Assembly (NCBI RefSeq): GCF_900107755.1
Contig: NZ_FNQR01000005.1
Location: 124,001-188,000, forward strand
Length of the DNA stretch: 64,000 nt
Source of the DNA: Thalassobacillus cyri
GTDB taxonomy: Bacteria > Bacillota > Bacilli > Bacillales > Halobacillaceae
Reading direction: 5' to 3'
Made by a program: the position numbers and the translations under genes. Shown here one piece after another: positions 39,780 through 49,966 of the stretch. The notes below the pieces were generated by a model, which searched no databases, was not told the DNA's origin, and was given only the letters and a program-made list of their open reading frames with translations. How positions within the stretch are numbered: the stretch's first letter is position 1; each line of letters begins with the position of its first letter.

Positions 39780-40549
39780 TGGGAGCACTGACGGGGAGGA
39801 ATATTCTTGTCACCCGTGCTCAATCTCAGGCCGCCTCATTATCTGAAAAAATAATGCAAGCAGGAGGGACCCCGATAGAGGTCCCGCTGCTTCATTTCGC
39901 TTTACGCAATAACCAAGAAAATAAGCACTATGTAGAACAACTTCACGAATACGCTTGGATTTTTTTTACAAGCTCTAACGGCGTGAGGTTTTTTTTCAAG
40001 TTATGGGACAAGAAAGCTAGAGCATGGCCTGAACAATTGAAGGTAGGAGCTGTAGGCGAGAAAACAGAAAAAATGCTGTTAAAATATGGGGTATCTGCAG
40101 ACTTCGTTCCAAGTACATATACCGCAGAAGTTATGGCAGATGAATTTCTTAAAAATTATAATAACCCAGGCCCCCTATTATTAGTTCGTGGAAATAGGTC
40201 AAGGGATGTATTGCCTGAAGCAATGAAAGGGCATGTTTTTTTCCAATCAATGACCGTGTATGATACGCTATTAGCGAAGGATCATAGCCCCTTAATCAAG
40301 ACACTGGAAAACCTTGAAATCGACGCTTATACTTTCACAAGCCCTTCTACGGTTGAAGCGTTCGTAAGGTTGTGTGATAAACACACAGCCTTTTATAAAT
40401 TTCTCTCTGTTCCTTGCGTGTGTATAGGACCTACCACAGAGGAGAAAGCGAAACAGGAAGGATTTCTGAACATCCTGATGTCAGAACAAAGTTACACGAT
40501 AGAAGGCATGACAGAGCTTATGGAATGTTATTTCAGGGAGAAAGGATAA
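39779..40549 (+). CDS. hemD: Uroporphyrinogen-III synthase
   Basis: 256 residues. The family is poorly conserved, but the two-lobed pattern is visible: [16 protein letters not shown] at the start, [39 protein letters not shown] and [13 protein letters not shown]. It closes the ring of hydroxymethylbilane. ATG overlaps the hemC stop (TAATG). Confidence 0.93.
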   Translation: MGALTGRNILVTRAQSQAASLSEKIMQAGGTPIEVPLLHFALRNNQENKHYVEQLHEYAWIFFTSSNGVRFFFKLWDKKARAWPEQLKVGAVGEKTEKMLLKYGVSADFVPSTYTAEVMADEFLKNYNNPGPLLLVRGNRSRDVLPEAMKGHVFFQSMTVYDTLLAKDHSPLIKTLENLEIDAYTFTSPSTVEAFVRLCDKHTAFYKFLSVPCVCIGPTTEEKAKQEGFLNILMSEQSYTIEGMTELMECYFREKG

Positions 40550-40556
40550 GATATTG

Positions 40557-41534
40557 ATGGACAATAAAGGCTTTAAAAGACATCGACGCCTGCGCCGTAC
40601 AGAGTCCCTTCGTGCGTTGGTCAGAGAAACTAAATTAACGAAAGATGATCTCATCTATCCTATTTTTGTGGTGGAAGGGAAAGGAATCAGAAATGAGGTA
40701 TCCTCCATGCCAGGAGTATTCCATATTTCCCTGGACTATCTGACTGAAGAAATGAAGGAGCTGGAGGCAAAAGGAATCCGTTCGGTAATTGTCTTCGGGG
40801 TACCGAATGAAAAAGACTCGCAAGGCTCCCAGGCTTATTGCGAACACGGCATTGTACAAGAAGCAATCAGGCAAATTAAAAGGGACGTTCCTTCCCTGAC
40901 TGTGATTGCCGATACATGTCTTTGTCAGTATACGGATCATGGTCATTGCGGCCTTGTAGAAAACGGAGAAGTATTGAATGATCCCTCATTAGAGTTGTTG
41001 GTCAAAACAGCTGTCAGCCAGGCTGAAGCAGGAGCTGATATTATTGCTCCTTCCAACATGATGGATGGGTTTGTCGCTGCTATCAGACAAGGATTGGATG
41101 AAGCGGGCTACAGTCAGATCCCGATAATGTCCTATGCTGTTAAATACGCTTCGGCTTTTTATGGCCCGTTCAGGGATGCTGCCCATAGTTCGCCTCAATT
41201 TGGTGACCGTCGGGCATACCAGATGGATCCTGCCAATCGTTTGGAAGCGTTGCGAGAAGCGGAATCTGACATCGAAGAAGGAGCTGACTTTCTTATTGTC
41301 AAGCCCGCCTTATCCTATATGGATATCATGCGGGAAGTGAAAGACCGATTCAATGCACCGCTTGTTGCTTATAATGTCAGTGGAGAATACTCTATGATCA
41401 AAGCAGCAGCGATGAACGGCTGGGTCAATGAACAAGAAATCGTCATGGAGAAATTGACCTCGATGAAACGTGCTGGCGCTGATTTGATCATCACTTACTT
41501 TGCTAAGGATGCAGCAGACTGGCTGAATGAATAA
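40557..41534 (+). CDS. hemB: Delta-aminolevulinic acid dehydratase
   Basis: 325 residues from ATG 40557. N-terminus [18 protein letters not shown], zinc cysteines in [14 protein letters not shown] (about 120-131), active-site lysines in [13 protein letters not shown] (about 198) and [12 protein letters not shown] (about 250). Makes porphobilinogen. Mid-operon gene, 7 bp after hemD. Confidence 0.97.
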   Translation: MDNKGFKRHRRLRRTESLRALVRETKLTKDDLIYPIFVVEGKGIRNEVSSMPGVFHISLDYLTEEMKELEAKGIRSVIVFGVPNEKDSQGSQAYCEHGIVQEAIRQIKRDVPSLTVIADTCLCQYTDHGHCGLVENGEVLNDPSLELLVKTAVSQAEAGADIIAPSNMMDGFVAAIRQGLDEAGYSQIPIMSYAVKYASAFYGPFRDAAHSSPQFGDRRAYQMDPANRLEALREAESDIEEGADFLIVKPALSYMDIMREVKDRFNAPLVAYNVSGEYSMIKAAAMNGWVNEQEIVMEKLTSMKRAGADLIITYFAKDAADWLNE

Positions 41535-41557
41535 TATTTCTAAGGTGGTGCGGAGCA

Positions 41558-42850
41558 ATGAAAAAATTTGATCGTTCAATTGAAGCATATAAAGAAGCCG
41601 AGCAGCTGATGCCAGGTGGAGTGAACTCACCTGTACGTGCTTTTAAATCTGTCCATATGGACCCGGTGTTCATGGAACGTGGAAAAGGTTCAAAAATCTA
41701 CGATATTGATGGAAATAAGTATATTGATTATGTATTAAGCTGGGGACCATTGATTCTGGGCCATGCGGATGACCGTGTTGTAGAAAAGCTTAAATCTATT
41801 ACAGAATTAGGGACAAGCTTTGGTGCCCCGACAGAAATTGAAAATAAGCTTGCTCAATTAGTCATCGACCGTGTACCTTCTATCGAAATGATTCGGATGG
41901 TTAATTCAGGTACGGAGGCAACTATGAGTGCGCTCCGTGTTGCAAGAGGCTACACGGGCAGGAACAAAATTTTGAAATTTGAAGGAAATTATCACGGTCA
42001 CGGAGATTCTCTGCTGATTAAAGCAGGCTCAGGAGTAGCTACACTTGGACTTCCTGATTCTCCAGGGGTCCCAGAGGGAATTGCCAAAAACACGATTACT
42101 GTGCCGTATAACGACATGGAGAGTGTCCGTTATGCATTTGAACAATTTGGTGATGATCTGGCAGCGGTAATTGTTGAGCCTGTAGCTGGAAATATGGGCG
42201 TTGTACCTCCACAGGATAATTTCCTGCAGGAGCTTCGTAAAATCACAGAGGATAATGGTACGGTACTGATTTTTGATGAAGTGATGACCGGCTTTCGCCT
42301 AGGGTATAACTGTGCGCAGGGCCATTTCGGTATAACGCCTGACATGACCTGCCTGGGCAAGGTCATCGGTGGCGGACTTCCTGTTGGCGCATACGGCGGC
42401 AAAAAAGAAATCATGGAGCGAGTCGCACCTACGGGTGATATTTATCAGGCGGGTACATTGTCTGGAAATCCATTAGCAATGACAGCAGGATACGAAACAT
42501 TAAAAGCAATGGATAGGGCTGCTTATGAAGCAATCAATGAAAAAGTGGACCGCCTGATCGAAGGCTTTACGGACGCAGCAATAGAAAATGATATACCACT
42601 TACGGTAAATCGTGCGGGATCCATGGTAGGCTTTTTCTTCAATAAAGAAGGCGTTTATAACTTTGAAACAGCCAGCTCCTCTAATTTAGAATTATTTGCA
42701 AAATATTATCGTGGAATGATTGAAGAAGGAATTTTCTTGCCGCCTTCTCAATTTGAAGGTTTGTTCTTATCCACTGCTCATACGGATGAAGATATCGAAA
42801 AGACAATCGAAGCAGCGAGAAAAGTATTTGCGGATAACAGTAAAAAATAA
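41558..42850 (+). CDS. hemL: Glutamate-1-semialdehyde 2,1-aminomutase
   Basis: 430 residues, ribosome site AAGGTGG. PLP-dependent aminotransferase class [40 protein letters not shown], and the PLP Lys268 in [17 protein letters not shown]. Final gene of the haem operon, making 5-aminolevulinate. A very strong terminator follows. Confidence 0.98.
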   Translation: MKKFDRSIEAYKEAEQLMPGGVNSPVRAFKSVHMDPVFMERGKGSKIYDIDGNKYIDYVLSWGPLILGHADDRVVEKLKSITELGTSFGAPTEIENKLAQLVIDRVPSIEMIRMVNSGTEATMSALRVARGYTGRNKILKFEGNYHGHGDSLLIKAGSGVATLGLPDSPGVPEGIAKNTITVPYNDMESVRYAFEQFGDDLAAVIVEPVAGNMGVVPPQDNFLQELRKITEDNGTVLIFDEVMTGFRLGYNCAQGHFGITPDMTCLGKVIGGGLPVGAYGGKKEIMERVAPTGDIYQAGTLSGNPLAMTAGYETLKAMDRAAYEAINEKVDRLIEGFTDAAIENDIPLTVNRAGSMVGFFFNKEGVYNFETASSSNLELFAKYYRGMIEEGIFLPPSQFEGLFLSTAHTDEDIEKTIEAARKVFADNSKK

Positions 42851-42900
42851 TCACTCATAATAAAAGGACATGGATTTACTTTTGATTATTCACATAGCAT

Positions 42901-42937
42901 AAAAAGGCTTAGAGGAGATTTTCCTCTAAGCCTTTTT
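42901..42937 (+). terminator. Terminator of the haem operon
   Basis: A 16-bp perfect stem (42901-42916 with 42922-42937, core AAGGCTTAGAGGA) whose arm carries the final T-run. Confidence 0.95.
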
Positions 42938-42960
42938 GTAAGGAGGTTTCTTTTTGTTTC

Positions 42961-42989
42961 GTATATTTTCCCTTCCCTGTGCATAAAGT
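42961..42989 (+). promoter_or_regulatory. Sigma-E promoter of spoVID
   Basis: GTATATT (42961-42967), 14-bp spacer, CATAAAGT (42982-42989), agreeing with the sigma-E pattern KMATATT-N14/15-CATACANT. Early mother-cell control fits spoVID. Confidence 0.78.
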
Positions 42990-43033
42990 GGAACAGAGAT
43001 GGATGTTGCGTCATAAGGGAGGAGGAAAAGTAC

Positions 43034-44065
43034 GTGACTAATGATAATACCAATGTGTTTTCTTTTTATTTAGACGAATCGTTATGGTTTGAAAGAGGAC
43101 AGGAAGTCAATGAGTTGATGGGGATTTCGCTGGATCCGGAAATCGTCATACATCCCTTGGATGAGACAGTATTGATTCAAGGGGCGATCAACCTTACTGG
43201 GGAGTATTTTGCTAAATCAGACGAGGACTCAGAAGCGGAAACTGTAGCACCTTTCCCTTCCAGGAAGCTAGTTGAAAGAGTAGAACAAGAAGAAGAGGGT
43301 GCAAGCCAGTTTTATCATCAATTTCCTGTAGAGGTTTCCATCCCCAGGAATCGTGTTGAAAATGTAGATGATGTATCTGTAAGTATTGACGTTTTTGATT
43401 ATGAATTGCCTTCTGCAAACCAACTCAAACTCCATGCAACTATTGCTATTCATGGAATAGAGGAGGCGGATAGAGAAAAAGAGGAATCTGCTTCGTCCAA
43501 GGTAAGGAGCGAAAACAACACTCCCTGGGAACAATCTTCTCAATTTGAAGTGGATTACCCAGAAAATGATGAAGTACTTACGTCTCCTGAGGAAAATACT
43601 TTATCGTTGGAGCAAGAGAGTTCAGTTATTGAGGAAGAAGCTGTTGAATCTAAATCAGAATCTTCAAGTGGGGATCGCTGGAAATATAAAAAAGTCCAGA
43701 CACTCTCTGAATTTTTTAACCATGGATCCGCTCCGGAAGTAGAAGAAAATGAGCCTAGCCCGTCCCCATCCTATGAGGCATCTCCTTCCTTAGAATATAT
43801 GGAGGATGAGATGGAAGTACAAGATGATGAAGGAGAAGCTGATGCTGAAAGCCGAAATATAGGCAATCAATTACTGTTCAGTATGTTTGAAGACAGGGAA
43901 GAAACTTACACAAAGATGAAAATGTGTATTGTTCAAGAGGAAGATACACTTGAAAGTATTGCAGACCGCTATCAAATTTCCATTACTAATTTGACGAAGG
44001 TGAATAATGTTTTCGAAGATGATCTTAAACCTGGTAAAATCATTTATATTCCTTCGCAATCATAA
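43034..44065 (+). CDS. spoVID: Spore coat morphogenetic protein SpoVID
   Basis: 343 residues, GTG start after GGAGGAGG. The N-terminal domain (FSFYLDESLWFERGQEV, MGISLDPEI, GAINLTGEY) matches SpoVID. A long acidic, Ser/Glu-rich middle follows (about 150-285), then a C-terminal LysM domain (CIVQEEDTLESIADRYQIS, LKPGKIIYIP). Needed in the mother cell for coat proteins to encase the forespore. A hairpin GGCTGTC/GACAGCC without a T-run lies between it and ysxE. Confidence 0.95.
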   Translation: MTNDNTNVFSFYLDESLWFERGQEVNELMGISLDPEIVIHPLDETVLIQGAINLTGEYFAKSDEDSEAETVAPFPSRKLVERVEQEEEGASQFYHQFPVEVSIPRNRVENVDDVSVSIDVFDYELPSANQLKLHATIAIHGIEEADREKEESASSKVRSENNTPWEQSSQFEVDYPENDEVLTSPEENTLSLEQESSVIEEEAVESKSESSSGDRWKYKKVQTLSEFFNHGSAPEVEENEPSPSPSYEASPSLEYMEDEMEVQDDEGEADAESRNIGNQLLFSMFEDREETYTKMKMCIVQEEDTLESIADRYQISITNLTKVNNVFEDDLKPGKIIYIPSQS

Positions 44066-44141
44066 TAGGATTCCTAAAAGGCTGTCCTGGAAGATTCCAT
44101 CCCTTCCTCGACAGCCCGATCTGTTTTGAGGGAGGGATTTT

Positions 44142-45176
44142 TTGAATTATTTACAAACTATTATCCACAGGTATGGGATGTCGATTCAAAGAACCGAACA
44201 AATCACTAATAAATTATATCGTATCCAAACCGATTATGGTGATTTTGCGCTAAAACAGTCCCGCTATCACTCGAATGAAGAAAATAAATGGCTTTCCATT
44301 GCAGAATGGCTCGAAGCTAACGGGGGACAGCTTGCGCCACCGATAGCCCGAACAAGAGATAGAAGCCCATATGTAAAAAGCGAAAATTGGCTTTATTATC
44401 TCACCCCATGGGTGCAGCACACCAAAGATGAGTATCCAACTCATGATATAGAAAGTTTTTATCGCAGCCTGGGGATATTGCATAAACAAACGAAGCAGAC
44501 ATCTCCGGCTAATCAACCCTATATTGAATATTTATGGAATAGAAGAGAGGCGAGCGAGCAAGCGCATCAACATCTGCTCGTTAAGATAGAGGAATTTGAA
44601 AAGCGCCATTATATGCCCCCGCTGGGACTGGCTGTTTGTTCGCAGTATAAGCAGATTCATTATTCTTTAGAATTTATGAAAGATTTATTTCGCGAGTTTC
44701 CTGATCGCGAAAAGATGTCGGGGAAAATACCACAGGTCATTAATCATGGCAACCTGAAAAACGATCATATCATTCAATATCACGGTCATAGCTATTTTCT
44801 TAACTGGGAACGAATGTTTGTTGGACCTGCCATGTTGGACGTCAGCAGGTTCTTTTTGAATGATTTCCGTTTTCATGACAGTCCCGTTGATGCATATATT
44901 AAGAAATTTTCTGTCTATGAGCAATTATATGGAATGACTAACCAAGAGCGTCTTCTTTTAGCGATTCACCTTATTGATCCTCATCATTATTTCCGCCGGT
45001 TGGATCAATTGGCAGGAGATAAAAATTCAAGTGAGCTTGAAAAGGTACAGAAATTAGAGAAAAGTTTTCGGCGTATGGTATATGGACGGTTGATTGCCGA
45101 ATCTCTTTTTTCTTCTTTTCAAGCTCAGCAAGTAAAAGAAAATGAGTCTATATCCACTCCAGATGAAACGCAATGA
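44142..45176 (+). CDS. ysxE: Spore coat kinase-like protein YsxE (CotS/APH fold)
   Basis: 344 residues, TTG start after GAGGGAGG. Phosphotransferase (APH/CotS) fold: an N-lobe with FALKQSR for the ATP Lys, and the C-lobe catalytic region INHGNLKNDHII where the usual HGDLH Asp is Asn, then LNWERM where the usual metal-binding Asp is Asn. Both changes suggest a pseudokinase. Follows spoVID as in B. subtilis, where YsxE is a coat protein. Its 3' end overlaps a convergent small gene by 29 bases. Confidence 0.9.
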   Translation: MNYLQTIIHRYGMSIQRTEQITNKLYRIQTDYGDFALKQSRYHSNEENKWLSIAEWLEANGGQLAPPIARTRDRSPYVKSENWLYYLTPWVQHTKDEYPTHDIESFYRSLGILHKQTKQTSPANQPYIEYLWNRREASEQAHQHLLVKIEEFEKRHYMPPLGLAVCSQYKQIHYSLEFMKDLFREFPDREKMSGKIPQVINHGNLKNDHIIQYHGHSYFLNWERMFVGPAMLDVSRFFLNDFRFHDSPVDAYIKKFSVYEQLYGMTNQERLLLAIHLIDPHHYFRRLDQLAGDKNSSELEKVQKLEKSFRRMVYGRLIAESLFSSFQAQQVKENESISTPDETQ

Positions 45177-45336
45177 ATATCCCGATGAATATTCCAAGCA
45201 GAAATACATCCAATGTAGTCGGAAAGAGGAGCGTGCGTAGTAATTGAAAAATCATAAGCGGCAGCATCGCTTTTTCGATAATGTAAAGCCACCTGCGGCA
45301 CCATGGAGGCAGTCGGTAACGATACAGTCTACTCAT
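45148..45336 (-). CDS. Small membrane protein, 62 residues
   Basis: From the ATG at 45336 (MSRLYRYRLPPW) with ribosome site AGAGGTG. Basic aromatic-rich start (residues 1-16), then two hydrophobic segments (AMLPLMIFQLL, LDVFLLGIFIGIFIAFHL) and a short end. A longer in-frame start lacks a ribosome site. Convergent with ysxE, overlapping its last 29 bases. No family recognised. Confidence 0.7.
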   Translation of the reverse strand: MSRLYRYRLPPWCRRWLYIIEKAMLPLMIFQLLRTLLFPTTLDVFLLGIFIGIFIAFHLEWI

Positions 45337-45419
45337 TTTAATCACCTCTTTGTATAAAATATGATGAATTGGATAAAATGATGAAAATGCGGATTTTAGC
45401 AGCAAGAACTAAGTAACTG

Positions 45420-45448
45420 TTGATTTTAACTACATTTCTCTATACAAT
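45420..45448 (+). promoter_or_regulatory. Promoter of the valS T-box leader
   Basis: TTGATT (45420-45425), 17-bp spacer, TACAAT (45443-45448). Confidence 0.8.
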
Positions 45449-45454
45449 ATGAAA

Positions 45455-45725
45455 TATAATTGAACACGTGAAATGCCGTGATGGGGAAGAGTACAGGATG
45501 CAAACCTACAGAGAGGGAAACATGTGCTGAAAGTTTTCCAGGATATTGTATGCTAGAAGGTCGCCCCGGACGCAGCTTCTTTGAAACGAAAAAGAGTAGG
45601 AGGAGCCGGTTTGAAGCCGTTAACGAATGAAGTGCACAAGGGAGAAGCATGTTACCTTGTGAATAAAGGTGGTACCACGGAGATCAATCTCTTTCGTCCT
45701 TTTTTGGATGAAGGGGATTTTTTTA
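45455..45725 (+). promoter_or_regulatory. T-box riboswitch (valine) upstream of valS
   Basis: Classic T-box leader. The T-box core AAAGGTGGTACCACGG is at 45665-45680. A terminator follows with a 14-bp stem (45686-45699 with 45706-45719) and a T-run. Stem I has the AGAGAGG-type region at about 45509. A GTC valine codon in GAAGGTCGCC (45560-45562) is a plausible specifier. Uncharged tRNA-Val should stabilise the antiterminator. Confidence 0.95.
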
Positions 45726-45753
45726 TTTTGACTTTATGAAAGTTTTTAAAGGA

Positions 45754-45819
45754 ATAAAGTATATGAAAAACTTCGGCTTTCGTCATAAGACTTAGCGACA
45801 TGCCAAGGTTTTCTAACAC
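45754..45819 (+). repeat. Dispersed 65-nt hairpin repeat, copy 3
   Basis: AAAGTATATGAAAAACTTCGGC, in parts AAAGTATATG and ACTTCGGCTTTCGTCATAAG, then ACTTAGCGACATGCCAAG and TTTTCTAACA. Between the T-box terminator and the valS ribosome site. Confidence 0.68.
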
Positions 45820-45844
45820 GGCAATTTAAAGGAGGAAATGCTTT

Positions 45845-48487
45845 ATGACCAATCAGGACGTATCGTTACCGCCCAAGTATGACCCGACCACTGTTGAAAA
45901 TGGAAGGTACAAATACTGGGTGAATGGGAAATTTTTTGAAGCGACAGGTGACAAATCGAAAGAACCTTATACAGTTGTCATCCCGCCACCGAACGTTACA
46001 GGTAAACTACATCTTGGTCACGCATGGGATACTACATTGCAAGACATCATTACACGAACAAAAAGAATGCAAGGCTACGATGTATTATGGCTGCCAGGCA
46101 TGGACCATGCAGGTATCGCAACTCAGGCAAAAGTAGAAGCCAAGCTGAAAGAACAGGGCCTTTCCCGTTATGATTTAGGCAGGGAAAAGTTCTTGGAACA
46201 GGCCTGGTCATGGAAAGAAGCATATGCGGATTTCATACGTACGCAGTGGGAGAAATTAGGGCTGGGACTTGATTACTCCCGTGAGCGTTTTACATTAGAT
46301 GAAGGGTTGTCTGAAGCGGTTAAAGAAGTTTTTGTGAAACTTTATGAAAAAGATTTGATCTATCGCGGTGAATACATCATCAATTGGGATCCCGCTACGA
46401 AAACCGCCCTCTCTGATATCGAGGTCATTTATAAAGATGTCACCGGACATTTTTATCACATGAAATATCCTTTAAGTGACGGCTCTGGTCATATTGAAAT
46501 AGCTACTACCCGGCCGGAGACGATGTTAGGAGATACCGCAGTTGCTGTGCATCCTGAAGATGAACGTTACAAGCATCTGATCGGTAAAAAGGTTACATTG
46601 CCTGTTACTGACCGTGAAATAGAAATTGTTGCAGATGATTATGTAGATATGGAATTTGGTTCAGGGGCAGTGAAAATCACACCAGCCCACGACCCTAACG
46701 ATTTTGAAATCGGGAATCGTCATAATCTGGCACGTATTCTTGTCATGAATGAAGACGGCACCATGAATGAAAATGCAGGCAAGTACCAGGGAATGGACCG
46801 TTTCGAATGCCGGAAACAACTGGTGAAGGATTTACAGGAACAAGGCGTTTTATTCGATATCGAAGATCATCATCATTCGGTAGGCCATTCCGAGCGTAGC
46901 GGGGCTGTCGTTGAGCCTTACCTTTCTACTCAGTGGTTTGTGAATATGGAGCCGCTTGCGAAGGAAGCGATTAACTTGCAGCAAGGTGATGATAAAGTAC
47001 ACTTTGTACCGGATCGTTTTGAAAAAACTTATCTTCATTGGATGGAAAATATCCGGGATTGGTGTATTTCAAGACAATTATGGTGGGGGCATCGCATCCC
47101 GGCTTGGTATCATAAACAAACTGGTAAGATTTATGTAGGTAAAGAAGCTCCAGAGGATGCAGAAAATTGGAAACAGGATAATGATGTATTGGATACTTGG
47201 TTCTCCTCTGCATTGTGGCCATTCTCAACAATGGGCTGGCCGGATGAAAATAATGAAGATTTTCAACGTCACTTCCCTACGGATGCATTGGTAACCGGTT
47301 ATGATATCATCTTTTTCTGGGTAAGCCGCATGATTTTCCAGTCCATCGAATTTACAGATCGTCGCCCCTTCAAAGACGTTTTAATTCATGGTCTGGTCAG
47401 AGATGCTGAAGGCAGGAAGATGAGTAAGTCTCTTGGCAACGGGGTAGACCCAATGGATGTCATTGAGAAATATGGAGCGGACTCACTACGGTATTTCTTA
47501 TCTACAGGATCAGCGCCTGGGCAGGACCTGCGCTTCCAATGGGAAAAAGTAGAATCTACCTGGAACTTTGTCAATAAAATCTGGAATGCTTCCCGGTTTG
47601 CATTAATGAATATGGGAGATATGACCTATGAAGATATTGATTTGTCCGGGGAAAAATCGGTAGCAGATCAATGGATTTTGACTCGCTTGAACCAAACGGT
47701 AGAACAAGTGACAAAAAATATCGACCGCTATGAATTCGGGGAAGCTGGACGTCACCTATATAACTTCATCTGGGATGAGTTTTGTGATTGGTATATTGAA
47801 ATGGCAAAGCTGCCTCTATATGGTGAAGATGAAGCGAAGATCAAAACAACTCGCTCCGTGCTTGCTTATTCATTGGATAACATCATGAGAATGCTGCACC
47901 CATTCATGCCATTTGTTACAGAAGAGATTTGGCAGCACTTGCCTCACGAAGGCGAGTCTATTACTCAAGCAGCCTGGCCAAAAGTGAAGCCGGAATTCGA
48001 TAATGAGAAAGCTGTCGGTGAAATGGAACGACTCGTCACCATCATTCGTGCAGTCCGTAATATTCGCGCGGAAGTAGATACGCCGATGTCCAAAGAAATT
48101 CAGTTGCTGATTCAAGCAAAAAATGAAGAAGTGGAAAAAGAATTAGAAATAAACCGCCACTATTTGGAGCGTTTCTGTAATCCAAGTGAACTTACGATTG
48201 CAACAAGTCTACAAGCTCCAGAAAAAGCGATGTCTGCTGTTGTAACAGGTACAGAACTTTACCTTCCTTTAGCTGGACTGATCAATATCGAAGATGAGAT
48301 CCAACGGCTAGAAAAAGAGAAGGAAAAATGGGATAAAGAAGTGGAGCGAGTACAGAAGAAACTTTCGAATAAAGGTTTTGTCAATAAAGCTCCTGAGCAC
48401 GTGGTTCAAGAAGAACGTGAAAAAGAAACCGACTACTTAGATAAGCGGGCAAAAGTGGAAGCACGTATCAATGAGTTGAAAGCGTAA
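45845..48487 (+). CDS. valS: Valine--tRNA ligase
   Basis: 880 residues. Class I synthetase: HIGH motif as [13 protein letters not shown] (about 46-58), editing domain with [19 protein letters not shown] motif [11 protein letters not shown] (about 525), anticodon-binding domain, and the C-terminal coiled coil ([20 protein letters not shown]) typical of ValRS. Ribosome site AAAGGAGG. Controlled by the T-box leader. Confidence 0.98.
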   Translation: MTNQDVSLPPKYDPTTVENGRYKYWVNGKFFEATGDKSKEPYTVVIPPPNVTGKLHLGHAWDTTLQDIITRTKRMQGYDVLWLPGMDHAGIATQAKVEAKLKEQGLSRYDLGREKFLEQAWSWKEAYADFIRTQWEKLGLGLDYSRERFTLDEGLSEAVKEVFVKLYEKDLIYRGEYIINWDPATKTALSDIEVIYKDVTGHFYHMKYPLSDGSGHIEIATTRPETMLGDTAVAVHPEDERYKHLIGKKVTLPVTDREIEIVADDYVDMEFGSGAVKITPAHDPNDFEIGNRHNLARILVMNEDGTMNENAGKYQGMDRFECRKQLVKDLQEQGVLFDIEDHHHSVGHSERSGAVVEPYLSTQWFVNMEPLAKEAINLQQGDDKVHFVPDRFEKTYLHWMENIRDWCISRQLWWGHRIPAWYHKQTGKIYVGKEAPEDAENWKQDNDVLDTWFSSALWPFSTMGWPDENNEDFQRHFPTDALVTGYDIIFFWVSRMIFQSIEFTDRRPFKDVLIHGLVRDAEGRKMSKSLGNGVDPMDVIEKYGADSLRYFLSTGSAPGQDLRFQWEKVESTWNFVNKIWNASRFALMNMGDMTYEDIDLSGEKSVADQWILTRLNQTVEQVTKNIDRYEFGEAGRHLYNFIWDEFCDWYIEMAKLPLYGEDEAKIKTTRSVLAYSLDNIMRMLHPFMPFVTEEIWQHLPHEGESITQAAWPKVKPEFDNEKAVGEMERLVTIIRAVRNIRAEVDTPMSKEIQLLIQAKNEEVEKELEINRHYLERFCNPSELTIATSLQAPEKAMSAVVTGTELYLPLAGLINIEDEIQRLEKEKEKWDKEVERVQKKLSNKGFVNKAPEHVVQEEREKETDYLDKRAKVEARINELKA

Positions 48488-48501
48488 AGAACAGGAAAAC
48501 T

Positions 48502-48536
48502 AGAGGGTGTTCCAAGTTGGGATGCCCTCTCTTTGT
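48502..48536 (+). terminator. Weak terminator or attenuator between valS and folC
   Basis: A 12-bp stem with G-U pairs (48502-48513 with 48519-48530), then CTTTGTT. folC begins 27 bp later, so some read-through is likely. Confidence 0.6.
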
Positions 48537-48556
48537 TATGAAGGGAGGAATATCAG

Positions 48557-49846
48557 ATGTTGACGTATGAACAAGCAATTGAATGGATTCATAGTCGAGA
48601 AAAATTCAAAATTAAACCAGGTTTGAAACGGATGGAATGGATGATGGAAAAGCTGGATCATCCAGAACGAGAACTGAATGCCATCCATATTGCTGGTACT
48701 AATGGGAAAGGGTCGACACTGTCTTTTTTACGGAATCTTTTAGAAGCTCAAGGAAAGAATGTCGGTACTTTCACCTCTCCTTATATCATTCACTTTAATG
48801 AAAGGATCAGTGTAAATGGAAAACCAATCCAAGATGATGACTGGCTGCAGCTTGTAAAGACAATCAAGCCTTTAGCTGAAGAATTAGCCCAGACTCCATT
48901 AGGTGAACCAACTGAATTCGAAGTCATTACTGCCATGGCTCTATTATATTTCAAGCAGGCAAGTCTTGATTTCGTAATCATGGAAACTGGCTTGGGTGGG
49001 CGTTTTGATTCTACTAACATCATTCAGCCTATTGTGGCGGCTATTACAAATATAGGGCTCGATCACATGAAAATTCTTGGTAACAGTTACGAAAAAATTG
49101 CTGTGGAAAAGGCTGGCATCATCAAAGAAAATGTACCAGTTGTCACTGCTGTAGAAAGCGAAGAAGCTATACAAGTAATTAAACAGAAGTGTCAGGAAAC
49201 ATCCTCGAATCTTTTTCGATTGAACCATGATTTCTTTGTAAGTCATCAAAGCAGTGATGAAGAAGGAGAACACTTTTTCTTTTCCAATAGATCCTATCAA
49301 TCCAAATTACTGACAAGCCGTATGAAAGGCAGACATCAAGAAGCGAATGCTGCAGTTGCCTTAGAGATTATGGAGGTGTTACGGGATAAAAGTTACCCGT
49401 TCCGCCGGGAAGATTACTATAATAGCATTATGTCAACAGAATGGCCAGGCAGGTTTGAACGGGTATCTGAAAGGCCTTTGGTAATCATAGATGGGGCCCA
49501 CAATGAAGAGGGCACGAAAACATTGATGAGAACAGTTGGTGAACATTTCCCTGACAAACGTAAGTTTCTGCTCTATGCTGCCCTTGAAGATAAACCGGTA
49601 AAAGGAATGCTTGAGCAGCTTAAAGACAATTTTGATCAAATCACATTCACAAGTTTCAACTTTCCTCGGGCAATGGAGGCTCGTCTATTGAAGGAAGTTT
49701 ATGATGAAGACAATACTCGAGCAGAACAAGTATGGGAGGAAGCCCTTGAAAACATAATGGGTAAAATGACGTATGGAGACGTATTGCTTGTAGCAGGCTC
49801 GTTATATTTCATCTCTGATGTCAGAAAATACTTTGAATATAGGTAA
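48557..49846 (+). CDS. folC: Folylpolyglutamate synthase/dihydrofolate synthase
   Basis: 429 residues, ribosome site AAGGGAGGAAT. Mur-ligase fold with the P-loop IAGTNGKGST (about 45-54), TSPYIIHFNERI, ETGLGGRFDSTN, and WPGRFE...IIDGAHNEEG in the C-terminal domain. Adds glutamates to folates. Follows valS and precedes comC as in B. subtilis. Confidence 0.96.
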   Translation: MLTYEQAIEWIHSREKFKIKPGLKRMEWMMEKLDHPERELNAIHIAGTNGKGSTLSFLRNLLEAQGKNVGTFTSPYIIHFNERISVNGKPIQDDDWLQLVKTIKPLAEELAQTPLGEPTEFEVITAMALLYFKQASLDFVIMETGLGGRFDSTNIIQPIVAAITNIGLDHMKILGNSYEKIAVEKAGIIKENVPVVTAVESEEAIQVIKQKCQETSSNLFRLNHDFFVSHQSSDEEGEHFFFSNRSYQSKLLTSRMKGRHQEANAAVALEIMEVLRDKSYPFRREDYYNSIMSTEWPGRFERVSERPLVIIDGAHNEEGTKTLMRTVGEHFPDKRKFLLYAALEDKPVKGMLEQLKDNFDQITFTSFNFPRAMEARLLKEVYDEDNTRAEQVWEEALENIMGKMTYGDVLLVAGSLYFISDVRKYFEYR

Positions 49847-49966
49847 AAGGTATGATAATATAATAGTTATCTGAAAATTGCTTACGTTATAAATACATCT
49901 TTTGCATTCATCATCAAGCAATAAATGGTAAAAGTATAATAGATTTGATGCAGGGAGATGCATGTG

